Counted from the first letter of the stretch, positions 11,846 through 23,310 are shown. The stretch is DNA of 64,000 nt from Dacryopinax spathularia (GCA_037974965.1 JBBPFI010000001.1:2294001-2358000); one strand, 5' to 3'. Numbers and translations are program-made. The notes: generated from the letters alone by a model not told the origin.

Positions 11846-12980
11846 ATGGCAGCCGTCAACCCGGGCACTTCAAGTTCCACGAAAGACCCAGCACCAGCCA
11901 TAGACCCAGGCACCGTCTCCCTCCCCGCGCCGACCACTGCGCCTAATGAGGAAGACACCCGGCTGCGAAGGACATGGAAGTACCTGCTCGAGGAGTGCGA
12001 TGCGGACATGTCGACTGTTCCGCTGAGCTGTTTTTGTTTTATGACCGGGTTTGTGCGTCTGTTTCTTGGGAGGTGTTAGGGTGGGACGGGACTGATGCTA
12101 GTGGGTGTAGATCGATAGCGTCACTTTTAGCGCTTGTTATATCTGGTGTGCTTTCCAGACTGGTGCGTCTACTCCTATTACTGTGAACAAGACGAGGGAT
12201 TGACTCGTGTGTGGGCTATGTGTAGGGAACACCATCCAGCTCTCCCTCGCCCTCTCCCGCCTCTTCACCGGCCCCTACCCACGTCAGCTCGGCTTCCAAG
12301 TCCCAGACCAACAAGCCCTCTGCTCCCTCCTCTCCTTCCTGCTCGGCGCCTTCGTCGGCCGGATCGGCGACTGGTGGGGCCCGCGCAAGCGCAGCTGGCT
12401 CATGATGGGCACGCTTATCCAGGCGGGGTTCACGCTCGCTGCGTGTCTTTGTAGTTTGTATGATGGCCAGGGGAGCTTTGCGGGCGTTAGGGGCGAGCCG
12501 ACTTGGACGGGCGTGTTGGGGTTCGCGGCGCTCGGGTTTGCGAGTGCGAGCATGGGCCTGCAAGCTCACTTGGGGACTCGGTACGTCCATCGTTCTTCCA
12601 CCTACCTCCCCCCACCTTCCCTTTTCTCTTCTACTACCCCCGCCCGCGTTCACTCTGCGTGCTGTGAACACGGCTGCTAACTCTGTCGAATGCGCAGGCT
12701 CGGCTCCCAATTCGCCACCTCAGTAGTCCTCACCACAATCTGGGTCCAGCTAATGGGCGACCCCCAGCTCTTCGCACCCCGCGCACCAATCAAATCACGG
12801 GACCACAAAGCCCTCGCGATATTCATGCTCTTCCTAGGCGGCTTCGTCGGCCGCGCGCTGGACGGGACGATCGGCGCCGCGAACACATTTGCGGTAGGGG
12901 CGGGGATTAGGCTGTTGTTGGCGGGGAGCTGGTGGTGGGTTCCCGCGAAGGGGGGGAAGGTGCAGGTGAGGACCGGTTGA
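11846..12980 (+). CDS. DUF1275 (YoaK-like) multi-pass membrane protein
   Basis: This is a member of the DUF1275 membrane-protein family, whose transport role is not established. About 70 hydrophilic residues come first, then FCFMTGFIDSVTFSACYIWCAFQTGN, the family signature (here split by two introns: FCFMTGF | IDSVTFSACYIWCAFQT | GNTIQLSL). Next come helices around LLSFLLGAFVGRIGD, WLMMGTLIQAGFTLAACL and GVLGFAALGFASASMGLQ. After a third intron, LGSQFATSVVLTTIWVQLM, IFMLFLGGFVGRALDG and GAGIRLLLAGSWWWV follow. The intron joins GTR|LGSQ keep the frame. The C-terminus is short (GKVQVRTG). The gene is complete, and the start is the first ATG before the conserved segment with a CT-rich leader. 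Confidence 0.85.
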
Positions 12981-13278
12981 GTGGGGCTATCGATACGCCG
13001 GAGGAGGTATGAGGGATGGATATGGACGTGGATGTCTTAGAAGCGCGTATAGAAGCGCATATAATTAGCCATTAGACAAGCCTGAAGAATGACTGTCAAT
13101 TGTTGTATTTTCTCTCAAGCACTTCATCACATCATTTCCAATGTGGGCGCCTTTCAGAAGCTGTGATTCCCGGAAGCATCCGCCCGTCCCTGGAGCGCAT
13201 AAGTCACAGCCGCAGCACCAACCACGACCACCGCCTCGCCTTCTCGAGTCGGCTCGCGCATATACCCTCCTCCAAAAG

Positions 13279-15721
13279 ATGTCCACGATAAAGTCCAAGT
13301 CCCTGCAAGAACTCCAAACAGAGTCCCTCCTCTCCGTTCTGAACCTGAACGAAGAGCCCGTCGCTTCCACTTCCGGCTCTAGCGGGTCGGGGGAGAAGAA
13401 CGCCCAGGGACCGACGGTGTGGAAGGTGCTTGTGTTGGATGAGTATTCGAAGGATGTGTTGGCGACTGTGTTGAGGGTGCAGGACTTGCGAGAGGTTGGG
13501 GTGACTCTGCATGTGTACGCTCTTTCTTCCTCTTCTCTTCTAAAAGCGTGAGAATGATTGCTGAAAACCGTTTGGCACGGGCAGACAACTACATTCCCAA
13601 AGACCTGCCATCCCCGATGTGCCCGCTGTGTACCTCGTCTCCCCCACCCTACCAAACGTACGCCGGATAGCACAAGACCTAAGCGACACGCTCTACGACG
13701 CCTTCTACCTCTCTTTCCTCTCCCCTCTCCCTCGCTCCATCCTCGAAGAGCTCGCCAGTCTCGTAGCGCGCGACGGGACATCCGAGCTCGTCCAACAAGT
13801 TATGGACCAGTACCTCGACTTCATCTGCCCGTCTCCTACCCTGTTCTCTCTCCTCCCTATGCCTCAGTCACCCGCCTCCAACCCGCCCATAGCGCCCCAC
13901 CAAACGAACGGCGCCCACGCCCCCGCTCCCTCAACTTACGCACTGCTAAACTCGCCCTCGACGAGCGAAGCGACCCTAGAAGCCCTAACAGACCATATCG
14001 CCTCCGGCCTCTTTTCCGTCCTGTCGACAATGGGAGTCGTGCCCTATATCCGATGCCCGCGGGGGAACGCGGCGGAGATGGTGGCTCGGAAACTGGAGAG
14101 CAAGGTGAGGGACTCGATTGCGGGCGCGGGGCTGGGCGGGCGGGGAGGCGTGTTCGGGCGAACAGACGTCGGTGTCATGCAGCGTCCCTGTACGTCCACC
14201 ACCCTCTTTCCTTTCCTTTCCTTTCCTGCCTTCTGTATCTTCCTTCGTTCTTTCCGGCTTGGCGGGGCTAACTTGTCTGTCGTGTGCGGACAGTATTGGT
14301 CATCCTCGATAGGAACGTCGACCTCATCAGCATGCTCTCCCATTCCTGGACATACCAGTCCCTGGTGCACGACGTCCTGGAGATGCACCTCAACCGCGTG
14401 ACAGTATCCACACCGGAGCACGGGAAGATGCAGAAAAAGTCGTATAATTTCGACAGGTCCGATTTCTTCTGGCAGAAGAACGCGGAGAACCCGTTCCCGC
14501 AGGTCGCGGAGGATATCGACGCTGAGCTGAATCGGTGTGTCTCTTCCCCGTCCCCCTTCTCCTCCTCCCTCTCTCCCTCTCTCCCTATCTCCCCGGCCTG
14601 CATCGAGTGCTGATCTGCGTGGGATAGATACAAACAAGACGCCGCCGAACTAACGCGCGTAACGGGCGTATCGAACATGGACGACGTCTCCCAGATGGAT
14701 TTGACGAACAATACCGCCCACTTGAAGGAAGCGGTCACCCAGCTCCCGGAGCTGACCGCGAGGAAAGTGACCCTCGACACGCACATGAACATCGCCACTG
14801 CTCTCTTGCAGGCGATCAAGTCCCGTGCGCTGGACGAGTATTTCCAGGCGGAGGAGAACGTTACCCGTCAGGTCCGTTCCGTCCCTCTTTCTCCTCCTCT
14901 CACGCCTCTCGTCTGTAATCGACATACTGATATGGGACTAAATAGACAATGGGAAGCATCCTGGAGATGCTGAGGATGCAGAAGGAGGGCGTGCAGCCCA
15001 CCAACGAGGATAAGCTCCGCCTGGCGCTTATATTCTACCTCAGCGCGACGGAGGAAAACAAGGTTGATCTGGCCGAACTGGAAAGAGAGCTCAAGAAACA
15101 AAGCTGTGACGTTTCCGCTCTGCAATACGTCAAGAAGTGCGCTCCTCCCTTCCCTTATCCCTTCCCTCGGAAACAGGCTGTATGCTGACGAGTGCCAGGA
15201 TCCGCGAGATCTCACGACTGACGAGCCTGGCTACAACGGCGCCTGTTGCCCAGCCTTCAGGCGCCACGAACGAGCTCTTCCGCGGGTTATCCTCCCTCTC
15301 AAACCGCCTCACCGACCGACTGAAGGAAGGCGGTTTCGCCGGTGTGCCAGGGTTCGACAACCTCCTGTCCGGGGTCAAGAACTTCCTCCCGGCGCGAAAA
15401 GACTTCGCGACCACCCGGCTCGTAGAAGCGCTCATGGACCCCGCGACGGCCTCCACACAGGCTCTGCAAGACACAGACGACTTCCTCTTCCTCGATCCGC
15501 GGTCCCGATCGTCGTCTGGCCCCGGCGCGGGCAGGGGGAAGAGGATGGCGAGTCAGGAAGGGATCGTCTTCGTTGTTGGCGGGGGTGGGTATGTCGAGTT
15601 CGGAAACCTGATGGAGTGGGCTGGCAGGAGCGGGAGGAAAGTCACGTATGGCGCTACGGAGCTAGTCAGGCCGGGCGACTTTGTGAAAGTCCTGGCGGAA
15701 CTGGGGGCGCAGCAGCATTAG
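13279..15721 (+). CDS. SLY1: Sly1-type Sec1/Munc18 protein for ER-Golgi fusion
   Basis: Sly1 binds the syntaxin Sed5 and ER-Golgi SNARE complexes and is normally essential. The start [13 protein letters not shown] leads into [19 protein letters not shown] and [11 protein letters not shown] first intron then joins to [20 protein letters not shown], matching the Sly1 N-terminal domain. Later landmarks are [50 protein letters not shown] and the C-terminal [15 protein letters not shown], each diagnostic of Sec1/Munc18 proteins and closest to Sly1 (SCFD1) rather than Sec1, Vps33 or Vps45. About five introns, each near 50-80 nt, separate the exons. A Ser/Pro-rich insertion lies around [17 protein letters not shown]. 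The gene is complete and convergent with the arrestin-like gene. Confidence 0.92.
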
Positions 15722-16422
15722 GGTGTGTCGCCCAGCATTGTAGGCAGCATTGATGCTTGGCCTGAACCCAGTGTTGCGGTTCATAGAGGCATGGACTTTC
15801 TTGGCAATGATACTATTCCACAGCATTGTATTTCCCTGGGGGGTGGCTTGAGCTCGGCTTGTCCGAGCTTGGGCTCTGCCTCACATGACACCTTGACTCA
15901 GGGCTCGGCAACCCCTGTTCCTGAAGATCAAGCCTAATTGAGCTTACTCCAGCCTCTCCACATTACCTTCATGCATCGGGCGCCGGGGCACAACCATTTT
16001 GGGCAAATTATTCATTAGCGCCCAGTCAGAGGTCAAGAGCAACAAATTGCTATAGTACAGTACAAGAGTTATGTACAAGAACGTTCCGAGCTGTTAGCTA
16101 CGTTATGATACTTTTGGTGGTTCGCTCGGGCCGCCGGCGCTGTTGAGGCGCTTGGGCGGCGAGCGAGCGATGAGATTGTACAACAAAACACCTCCTTTCC
16201 TTCCCTCTTACCATGCGGTAGGTATGATACAGTTGAGTGTCGTAAACGGGCATGATTGAGGGCGTATTAGGAGATGTGTTGCATAGATGGAGAATTGTTG
16301 GTGGCCGGCCCGTTGAGACCGCCGAAGTTATTGGGATAATTCCGAGAAAACCAAGAAGACCAGAACCAGAAGAAACGAAAATGCATAGGCGGTTTGAACA
16401 AGAAACGCCGAGTTGGAACGAC
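15722..16422. other. Intergenic 3' regions of SLY1 and the arrestin-like gene
   Basis: This is the convergent gap after SLY1. It is more AT-rich than the flanking genes, with no coding potential that I can support. It probably carries both 3' UTRs and polyadenylation regions. Confidence 0.45.
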
Positions 16423-17805
16423 TCAGTTGGAGAGTCGTCGGTACAGTCCGAGTGCAGGGCCTTCGCGCTCAGGCGCGTCGTCCGCCCAGTCGTCGGTGTT
16501 CATCCATACCCGCTGGCGATGGACGAAAGAAGGCAAGTCGCCCTCTCGACCCTTGGGAGGTCGGATTTCGACCTTCGCAGCGTGCATAACTTGAACGAGC
16601 TTGGCAAGGTTCCAGGACGACTCTTGCCCGTCTACCGCACACCCGATCTTGCCCCATACGTCTCGGCTTGTCGCGGTGCTTCGGGAGGTGTAGACGCACA
16701 TGCCGCCGACGATGCTCTCCGTCGTGCTCGTCGTGGCAGGAGTGACTGGCTTTCCTGGTTTTGAGAGGGCGATAGAAACCTGTCGTACAAGGTGAATTGC
16801 CACCTCGAGCTTCTGCAGATCTTCTTGCACTTGCGGGGACGCGTTCGCAGGGATTTCGAGATGGATATGGAAGGAGAGCGGTGGATACCCAGAGAAGAAG
16901 CAGCTGGGTAATCGCAGCTCGGCCGTTAATGGTGTTGCCTTTGCAGCCGCCGAGGCGTACTTCGGCCATTGTGCCTTCAGAGGGATCGTGGCCCAGTTGG
17001 TCATGTCGATAAATTCCCGTTTGGCATCGTTTGGCGTCAAGCCCCATGATAGCGGCAGTACCTTTACAGCTCGTGTCTTGGGCAGATAGAGCAGCTCGCA
17101 CTCAATCCGCTCGTGTCGGCCGAGACCCTTGCGCGAGACGTCGAGGGTTACGCGATAGGCAACTTCGGCGACCACACCTGGATGATACCATTTACCGGAA
17201 GGAGGAAGCGGAAAGTGCTCGCCGTCGATCTCGACGAAGTCCGGCATCTCAAGGGAGAAAGGGAAGGCCGTCGAGGCCTCTAGTTCTTGTCCTTGTGGTG
17301 CCGCTTGCAGATCGCGGCAGACAGAGAACAGGACGCGCTCATCATGCGCTGCTGGGAGGCCGCGCTCAGACACGAGCTGGAGGAGTGTAGCCTCGACCTT
17401 GATGGTCACGCGCGTGACTTTTGAGGTGCGGGTGGGGAAGAAGACGCGTCCTTCTACAGGGTCGTTCTTCCCGTACGCAGGGTGGGGGGCCTCATGTATC
17501 CGCTCGCCGAGATCAAGTCGCGCTTTGCCGGTGCCAAATAGCCAATGGGCCCGTGCCTTCGATGGGCCCGGTTCGTGCGACCGCGGCGTATAAAGCGGGG
17601 GAAGGGACTCGGGCGAGTACGGCGGAAGGACTTCGACTTCCGGCGGAGTCATCTTTTGGACGTGGTGGTTGTGGGGATGGTCGCTGGTGGAGGGGACGGA
17701 GGCGTAGAGAGGGGCAGCGAGCCCGGCGTTGGAGGAGTGGGGAATACGCGCGATCTGCTGTCGCGAACGCGTCACCGCGTAGTACGTGGGGTTCTGAGCA
17801 GGCAT
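16423..17805 (-). CDS. Arrestin-like protein with PY motif
   Basis: This is an arrestin-fold protein, likely an adaptor for a Rsp5/NEDD4-type ubiquitin ligase. Near residue 60 of this model lie LPPYSPE and SLPPLYTP; the second is a full PPxY motif that binds WW domains. The arrestin N-domain follows from RLDLGERIHEAPHPAYGKNDPVEGRVFF, with VTIKVEATLLQLV and the strand-rich CRDLQAAPQGQEL region. The C-domain includes TAELRLPSCFFSGYPPLSFHI. The frame is open upstream to an ATG at 17874, but a TATAAAG box sits at 17880-17886. A start there would leave almost no leader, so I place the start at 17805 (MPAQNPTYYAV). No intron is needed from there. The adaptor role is inferred from the PPxY plus the arrestin fold. 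Confidence 0.75.
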   Translation of the reverse strand: MPAQNPTYYAVTRSRQQIARIPHSSNAGLAAPLYASVPSTSDHPHNHHVQKMTPPEVEVLPPYSPESLPPLYTPRSHEPGPSKARAHWLFGTGKARLDLGERIHEAPHPAYGKNDPVEGRVFFPTRTSKVTRVTIKVEATLLQLVSERGLPAAHDERVLFSVCRDLQAAPQGQELEASTAFPFSLEMPDFVEIDGEHFPLPPSGKWYHPGVVAEVAYRVTLDVSRKGLGRHERIECELLYLPKTRAVKVLPLSWGLTPNDAKREFIDMTNWATIPLKAQWPKYASAAAKATPLTAELRLPSCFFSGYPPLSFHIHLEIPANASPQVQEDLQKLEVAIHLVRQVSIALSKPGKPVTPATTSTTESIVGGMCVYTSRSTATSRDVWGKIGCAVDGQESSWNLAKLVQVMHAAKVEIRPPKGREGDLPSFVHRQRVWMNTDDWADDAPEREGPALGLYRRLSN

Positions 17806-17879
17806 AAGGGAGAGCCAGGTGCGGGGATGAGGAGAACGTACCGAAAAGAAAGGGGGCTTCGCCCAAGAATACAAACGCG

Positions 17880-17886
17880 CTTTATA
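17880..17886 (-). promoter_or_regulatory. TATA box (TATAAAG) of the arrestin-like gene
   Basis: The minus strand reads GACTATAAAGCGC. It lies 75 bp upstream of the ATG at 17805 and only 6 bp upstream of the alternative ATG at 17874, which favours the shorter protein. Confidence 0.55.
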
Positions 17887-17905
17887 GTCGTTTCTGGGGA
17901 TTGCG

Positions 17906-19900
17906 CGTCCCCTTACCTCTGATTGTGTTCAGGGCAACGGGAGGAGGAGAATGGCTGGAGACACGGCAGCAGCGGCGCAGGGCAGCTGATGCTGTACGAG
18001 TCACGGGCAAACAAGTAATCAATTGACCGGCGGCACGTCCACCAGAGGTGGAAGCCTATTGGAGAGCGCAAAGGCTTACGTTGGCCCGTGAATCCGGGGC
18101 GGTTGGCGGAGGTTGTCAGGGCGCCAAGAACGGTGAGTCGACAGGGGACGAGTCACTGATTCGATGACACACCCGATTGATCACTATTGTTGTACCGTTA
18201 TGTGGCGGTGAAGCGCAGGTGACGGATGGAACCCTGAGGGTGGGTGAGACTGATGAGGAGCGCTGAGACCTTGGCTGCGGGCGCGGCGCGGAGGCGGAGA
18301 GACGCAAGAGATGGCTCGGCTTGAGTGCGCCGGAAAGGTCCTCCAAAGGCTAGAGGAAGTCCGAAGCGCCGAAATAGAGGCAGAGGGGCGGATTCGACGA
18401 GCCGGTCAAGCCGGGACCGGGGGTTGACAGGTCAAAGAGGCGTTACGAGGGAGGAAGATCGTCAGGTACAGTGCTGGGCGAGATGGGCACTGCTGCTGGG
18501 GAAGGGGACGATGAAGTGACGCGTCTTGTGGGTGCCGGTATTTGTAGCGAGTCAAGACGAGTCATGCCGCCGAGTCCGCAGGTTGTGTAGCACAATGGCT
18601 TGTGTTCCGCCATAGAATGCTGAAGCACTGTGGGAGAGAGACATGCAGCCATATGCAGAAGAGCGCCCGATCAGCAGGCTTACAAGATCGAGCGCTTTGT
18701 AAGCTGTAAGGAAGGGGCGAAGGCAACACCCCGCTCACGCTGGGCCAATAATCGCGCCAGATCAGGAAAATGACGCACAGCCGCCTGCGCCGCACTCGGT
18801 GAACGGGGTTCATTCCGCGCCATCTCCGCAGTACCTCGCCTTCTTGCGCTCTGGAGCGTTCCAGCCAAAAGAGAATAAACGGGTTGTTTCTTGCCTCGTC
18901 TGCCGTCGGGCCCGCAACCCGAGCCGGCTTAGCGCCCATCTCCGGTAGGATCCCACGACCTTGACCCTGACGGAGGAAACCACCTGATCGTCCACAATTA
19001 GATTAGATTACCTCCGCTTTGCATTGTCAGCCGCGGCTTTCACCATTCCCTGATGGGGATGGCGGCATCGAGTATTGATCAGAGTGATCAGCTGCCCAAA
19101 GTTCATCTTAGCTGACCCCTGACAAGACGTGAAGTGCGGGGCTCCCTTGGCACCTCCCGCGGGCATAGGAATCCGTTTGGGGCGATGGCGCGAATCACGC
19201 TCTCATGTTTGACCTTGTCACATAATCCACATCAGCGTTCTGCTTACGTGCCGCAAACGTTTCTGCTTCCACGTACCAATTGAATCGTGTCTTGTACATG
19301 GCCGATTCGGTCGGCATACTTCAATAGCCCGATGCGAACGTCAATAATGCTCACTAAGTCATCAGACACCGCCACAAAACGGACGCATTCCTGACCTCGG
19401 CCGAGTCATCTCAATGTGGCGGATTTCATAACCTGAAAGGTACGCATCGCCGCAAAACCCCTTGTTCCGCTCGGGATCCGCAACTTCGGGGCCGAAAGTG
19501 AGCGCTCGCTGGGCAGGTGGAAGAACATTGCTGTAGGACTTCTAAATTTTCGAAGCAAGGGACCCGACCTTGTATCAGGGTGAGATGGGCGCTTGTTTGC
19601 ATCTTCGGCAGACTCTCGGAAATACTGGGAAGACGAAATGGTGAAGCAACGTAACGAGATCGACTTGGCAATTACAGCGGAGCCCTGTATAGGCAGAACA
19701 TCCAGCCGTGAGAGCTGCTTGCTGAGTGGAGAATAACTACTCTCGTAAATTCTGTTGGTAGAGTCAGAGCATGCACGAGAAGCCCGGAGCATTGGAACAG
19801 GGTCGGTATTCGGTATGCAGTCGTGAGGTATCGAAGAGATAGTGTGAGCATGTCAAGGAAAGCAGATAGCAGTCGTCAATCCCAGCAAAATACACAGCTT
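17906..19900. other. Two-kilobase region without recognised genes
   Basis: This lies between the arrestin-like promoter and the PARP stop codon. Several open frames of 60-130 codons exist on both strands (such as 18562-18939 and 19406-19792, minus), but none shows a domain, a splice pattern or a start context I can defend. It may include the arrestin-like gene's upstream control region and the PARP 3' UTR. A small unannotated or noncoding gene cannot be excluded. Confidence 0.4.
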
Positions 19901-22386
19901 TCAGGCAAGCTTGCACCTCAGCAGATACCTCAGCTTGATCTGATGCGGCTGATAAACAATATACTGCTCCCTCATTAGCAGGTGCGCTCGACGAATCACG
20001 CAAATAAGACGTGCCTCGTTGTACATGAGCGATGCATTCTGGAGGTTCACGGGCTCACCGGGACCAGCAGGCATGAGCGTGCCTTGCAGTTCGTCCCAGC
20101 CGGTATTCCGGCCTGCGTCGATCCATTTTGTTGGCGCTGTGCGCCCTAAACCTTTGGTCGCCCTACCGTGTGAAATCAGTCCGTCTGTTTCAGGAGAATC
20201 TGGAGGTGGCGTACAAAGCTTTGGCGCCCAAACATTTCTCGCCAGCATTATAGTCCGCGTGCGTAAGCTCCAAGAACGGTTTTGCCGCCACTTCGCAGAG
20301 GAGCAACAGCCCCGTCTGGCCAGAAAGGTACGAATGACAGTACCCAGCCGACTTCGACATCATATCTGCAAAATAGACGCCCTTGCCGAACATGTAGCCC
20401 GAGACGGGTGCTTCCGGAGGAGCGATCCGCAAGCCCTGCTTGAGGATCCCACCAAAGTTGGTCGCTCTCGAGCCTGCATGCCATGATCAGCTGACTGGTC
20501 TCTAGTGAGAAACAGGAGGAGAGGCCTACCATGCCACAACAACATCCGATCGCCATGAGGCAGGGTATGCCACCCAGCAGCCTGCCACGCCTCCCTCTCG
20601 CCCTTCCTCTCAACCCGGAAGATATCGAGCACCTCAGCACCAAAATGATGCGTGCTGCCATGTGTGTCCCTCGCGTATCGAGCGATGGCTTCGAATTCCG
20701 GGTCTTGCTTGTTGAGAGGGGCGATGTACTTCAGGTCGAGGGAGGCGAGCTGGGCGTCGAGTGGATGGATGGGGGTGCCGTCTTCTGTTTGGTGGATCGA
20801 GTCGGTTAGGAGCTTGGAGGCGACTTCCATGTCTCCGAGAGCGTCGATGAGGTCGAGTTCCTACCTCAAGCAATCAGCGCTGACCCCTCTCGTCCGGGTA
20901 CTGAGGAAGGTTACCCTTTGTAGCAGAGCCTGGTTGTCGATAATCACCGGTGGGTTCCTCCCGAACACATGCGGGATATACGTATAATACTGATTACTAT
21001 ACGCCGCACACGCCGCCCTCAGCCCACCTCGCTCCAGCACAGCCGGCGAACTGGGGTTATTGATCGCCTCGCTGATCTTCTTCAGCTCTGCAAACCCTTT
21101 CAGTAGGGTCGCTTTGGACATCTTGCCGAGTGGGGCCTTGTTCTGATCGTACGAGAAGGAGGAGAGCATGGCGTTCATGTAGGAGGTGTTGAAGATGAGC
21201 TTCATGAGGTCTTGCAGAGGGGGAGGGAGCTTGCTGTCCGGTATCTTGGCGACTTCTTTCGATTTGGAGGTTCCGGATTTGCCAGGCTTGTCTTCTTCGT
21301 CCTCGTCAGCTTCGAAGTCGCGCTCTGCAAGGTCATATCAGCCAATAACCTCGAGAGGGTGGCTCTCAACGCACCGACAAAGTCGTATTTTCCTATCGAA
21401 GAGTGATATGAGCACGCCCAAGTAGCGCATATACGCACTACATACCTGGCTTAGCCTTCTGACTCCTCCTCGCCTCCCAAGCGAAACCCGTCTTGCTCCT
21501 AAACTGCTTCTTAAACTCCATCACCGCCATAGCAGGCGTCCACGGCCCCTTATCCTGCGCCGCACCCCTCTCCCCGACCCTCCCCCACCTCGTATGCAGG
21601 ATAACGGCATCACTCCCGACAGGGTGCAAGAGCTGTAGTGCGTAGAACTTGTTCGCGTTCACGCCGATGTTCGTTTGCATTAGCATGCCGTCGTAGACTT
21701 CGCCGGAGGGGTCGACGTAGACTTGGTGGGTGTCTGGTAGGATGTCAGGAGGGGGAGGATGGGTGGGAAAGGGGGTGGTACGTACTGACGTAGGAGGATT
21801 CGGGGTCGACGGGCGCCTTGCCCCGCTTGATGATGGTTTTTATCTTGACTGGTTTGTCCTCCGGCTTGTCTTCCGCCTTTACATCTTCGTCTGAGAATAC
21901 AATGAGCAATTCGGTACCAAGCACTACTCAACCAAGCGCACCTTTCGTACCAGATGTAGTCGCTTTGACAGCCTCGTCTGCGTCCTCCTTGCTATGCTCC
22001 GTCACCGTCTTAGCACCCTTCTTCCCCTTTCCCTTCGCAGCCGGTTTGGTGGGCTTCACATCCTCCACCTTGCCGTCCTGAGCGGGAGCTATAGGAGCAT
22101 CATTCGGCTTGTCATCGTCCTTCTCCGCCACATTCTTGACCTCAGCATCCTTCTCGGCCGCATCAGGCTCCGCCTTCGTCACCTTCTTTGGCCGACCCCT
22201 CGGTTTCTTCGCTACAGGCTGTGGGTCTTGCTCTTCGTCTCTCGTATCGAGCGGACGCTTGTCCCCGGACTTGGAGTCGCTGGCTGTAACACCGTCCACT
22301 ACAGCAGATGTCGATGCAGTGGTGGCAGACTTGGAGCGGGTCGTGCGCGTGCTTGGCGCCGGCGGTGCGGCAGCTTTACGCGGCAT
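19901..22386 (-). CDS. PARP1/2-type poly(ADP-ribose) polymerase
   Basis: This nuclear enzyme transfers ADP-ribose from NAD+ to proteins at DNA breaks. The N-terminus ([15 protein letters not shown]) is basic and disordered, with KKPRGRPKK as an AT-hook/NLS-like element, and lacks PARP1 zinc fingers. A WGR domain follows ([24 protein letters not shown]). Next come the regulatory helical domain ([20 protein letters not shown]) and the catalytic domain: [15 protein letters not shown] (intron between HG and SR), [21 protein letters not shown], and near the end [26 protein letters not shown]. The H-Y-E triad is complete only if a 51-nt GC-AG intron at 19964-20014 is removed; see that entry. The layout is that of PARP2 and of fungal PARPs. 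About seven introns are seen. The stop is at 19901-19903. Confidence 0.9.
19964..20014 (-). other. GC-AG intron at the PARP catalytic glutamate
   Basis: The minus-strand sequence between ...AACGAG and TATATTGTT runs 51 nt, starts GCACGT, contains the branch site TGCTAAT and ends GAGCAG. Removing it restores the conserved NEYIVY motif, whose E is catalytic. The only nearby GT donor (three bases further in) would shift the frame and lose YIVYQPHQ. The segment is a multiple of three with no stop. Retention would therefore insert 17 residues and put Q, not E, directly before YIVY. Confidence 0.7.
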
Positions 22387-22838
22387 GTTGAACGAATCGC
22401 AGTCGTGAGAGTTGACCAGTTAAAGCCACCGTTCAAGGACCTTTAAGAGCAGAGATCTGCTATCGAGCACAGCGAGCAGAGGTGACTGTACAGCAGCAAG
22501 CGTCGACCCAAGCCAATGCAGGCCGCAGCAGTGCCCAATCCGCGTGTGCACCATGGCGACCAACACATTCCAAACAGTCAGGGACCGCACAAAGGGGAAA
22601 TTCCCGAGTCTTCGGACCCCTACTGAGAGGGATGACGTCCGCGCGGAGAACGTGTGTCATCGGCGGCACGTGTTCGGCGGCTTTCTCGTGGGAGGAGTCA
22701 CGATCTTTTCTGCGCGGCGTGCTTAGTCCTTTGCCTGAGAATCCACCGTCGGAAAGCTTTGACGCTTATATGCAACCCTTCAACCCGGTACAAAACGCCA
22801 TTATGTACAACATATCCGTTGCACTCCTGAGAAACCCC
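22387..22838. other. PARP promoter and 3' region of the secreted-protein gene
   Basis: This is the upstream region of PARP on the minus strand, which also holds the 3' UTR of the small Cys-rich gene. No specific motif is recognised. Confidence 0.4.
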
Positions 22839-23238
22839 TCAAGCCTCAACTTCCACCTCGACCGCATCCCTCTCACTATTACACGTCATCCCGGTGCAGG
22901 TCGTCGTCGTATTCGTATCCCCACTCGAGCCACACATCATCCCCGTACACGTCGTCGTCGTATTCGTATTGGTGCCGCACATCATACCGGTGCAAGTGGT
23001 ATTCGTGTTCGTGCTGCACGTCATCCCCGTGCAAGTGTTGGTCGTGTTCGTGTTAGAGCCGCACATCATCCCGCTGCAGCCGCTGCTGGAGGAGCCGCCG
23101 CTGTTGCCCATCATGGCTGCCACCGTAGTCTCGTCAACGCCGATCGGACAGAGACACTGGTGGGAACGACTTACGCGCGGAGTGCACGAGAGTGAATCCG
23201 AAGGCGGCGATGGTGATGAGCGTCGGGATGGCGCGCAT
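22839..23238 (-). CDS. Small secreted protein with five CxGMxC repeats
   Basis: This two-exon gene of 113 codons was found by joining a signal-peptide exon (MRAIPTLITIAAFGFTLVHSA) through a 58-nt GTAAGT...GGCAG intron to a repetitive exon. The mature part is MMGNSGGSSSSG followed by five six-residue cores: CSGMMC, CTGMTC, CTGMMC, CTGMMC and CTGMTC. They are separated by Asn/Thr-rich spacers such as GSNTNTTNT, so the C-to-C period is 13-17 residues. It ends NSERDAVEVEVEA. The paired Cys and Met residues could bind soft metals such as Cu(I) or form disulfides. The Thr-rich spacers could be O-glycosylated. Both are inference, and I do not recognise a named family. The repeat array is also a DNA minisatellite, so copy number may vary between strains. 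A TATA box lies 67 bp upstream of the ATG. Confidence 0.7.
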
Positions 23239-23304
23239 GGTGTTGTTGGTTGGTATCGTCGAGAGATGTCACTTACGCTTTGATGTGCTCAGCTCAGAGC
23301 TCTT

Positions 23305-23310
23305 CTTATA
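23305..23310 (-). promoter_or_regulatory. TATA box (TATAAG) of the CxGMxC gene
   Basis: The minus strand reads GCGTATAAGAAGAG, 67 bp upstream of the start codon at 23238. It supports this short ORF as a transcribed gene. Confidence 0.5.

Noticed and set aside
22482-23195. 237-codon plus-strand frame with Arg/His repeats
   Set aside because: Its repeats are the antisense reading of the CxGMxC minisatellite, whose own strand has a signal peptide and an intron.
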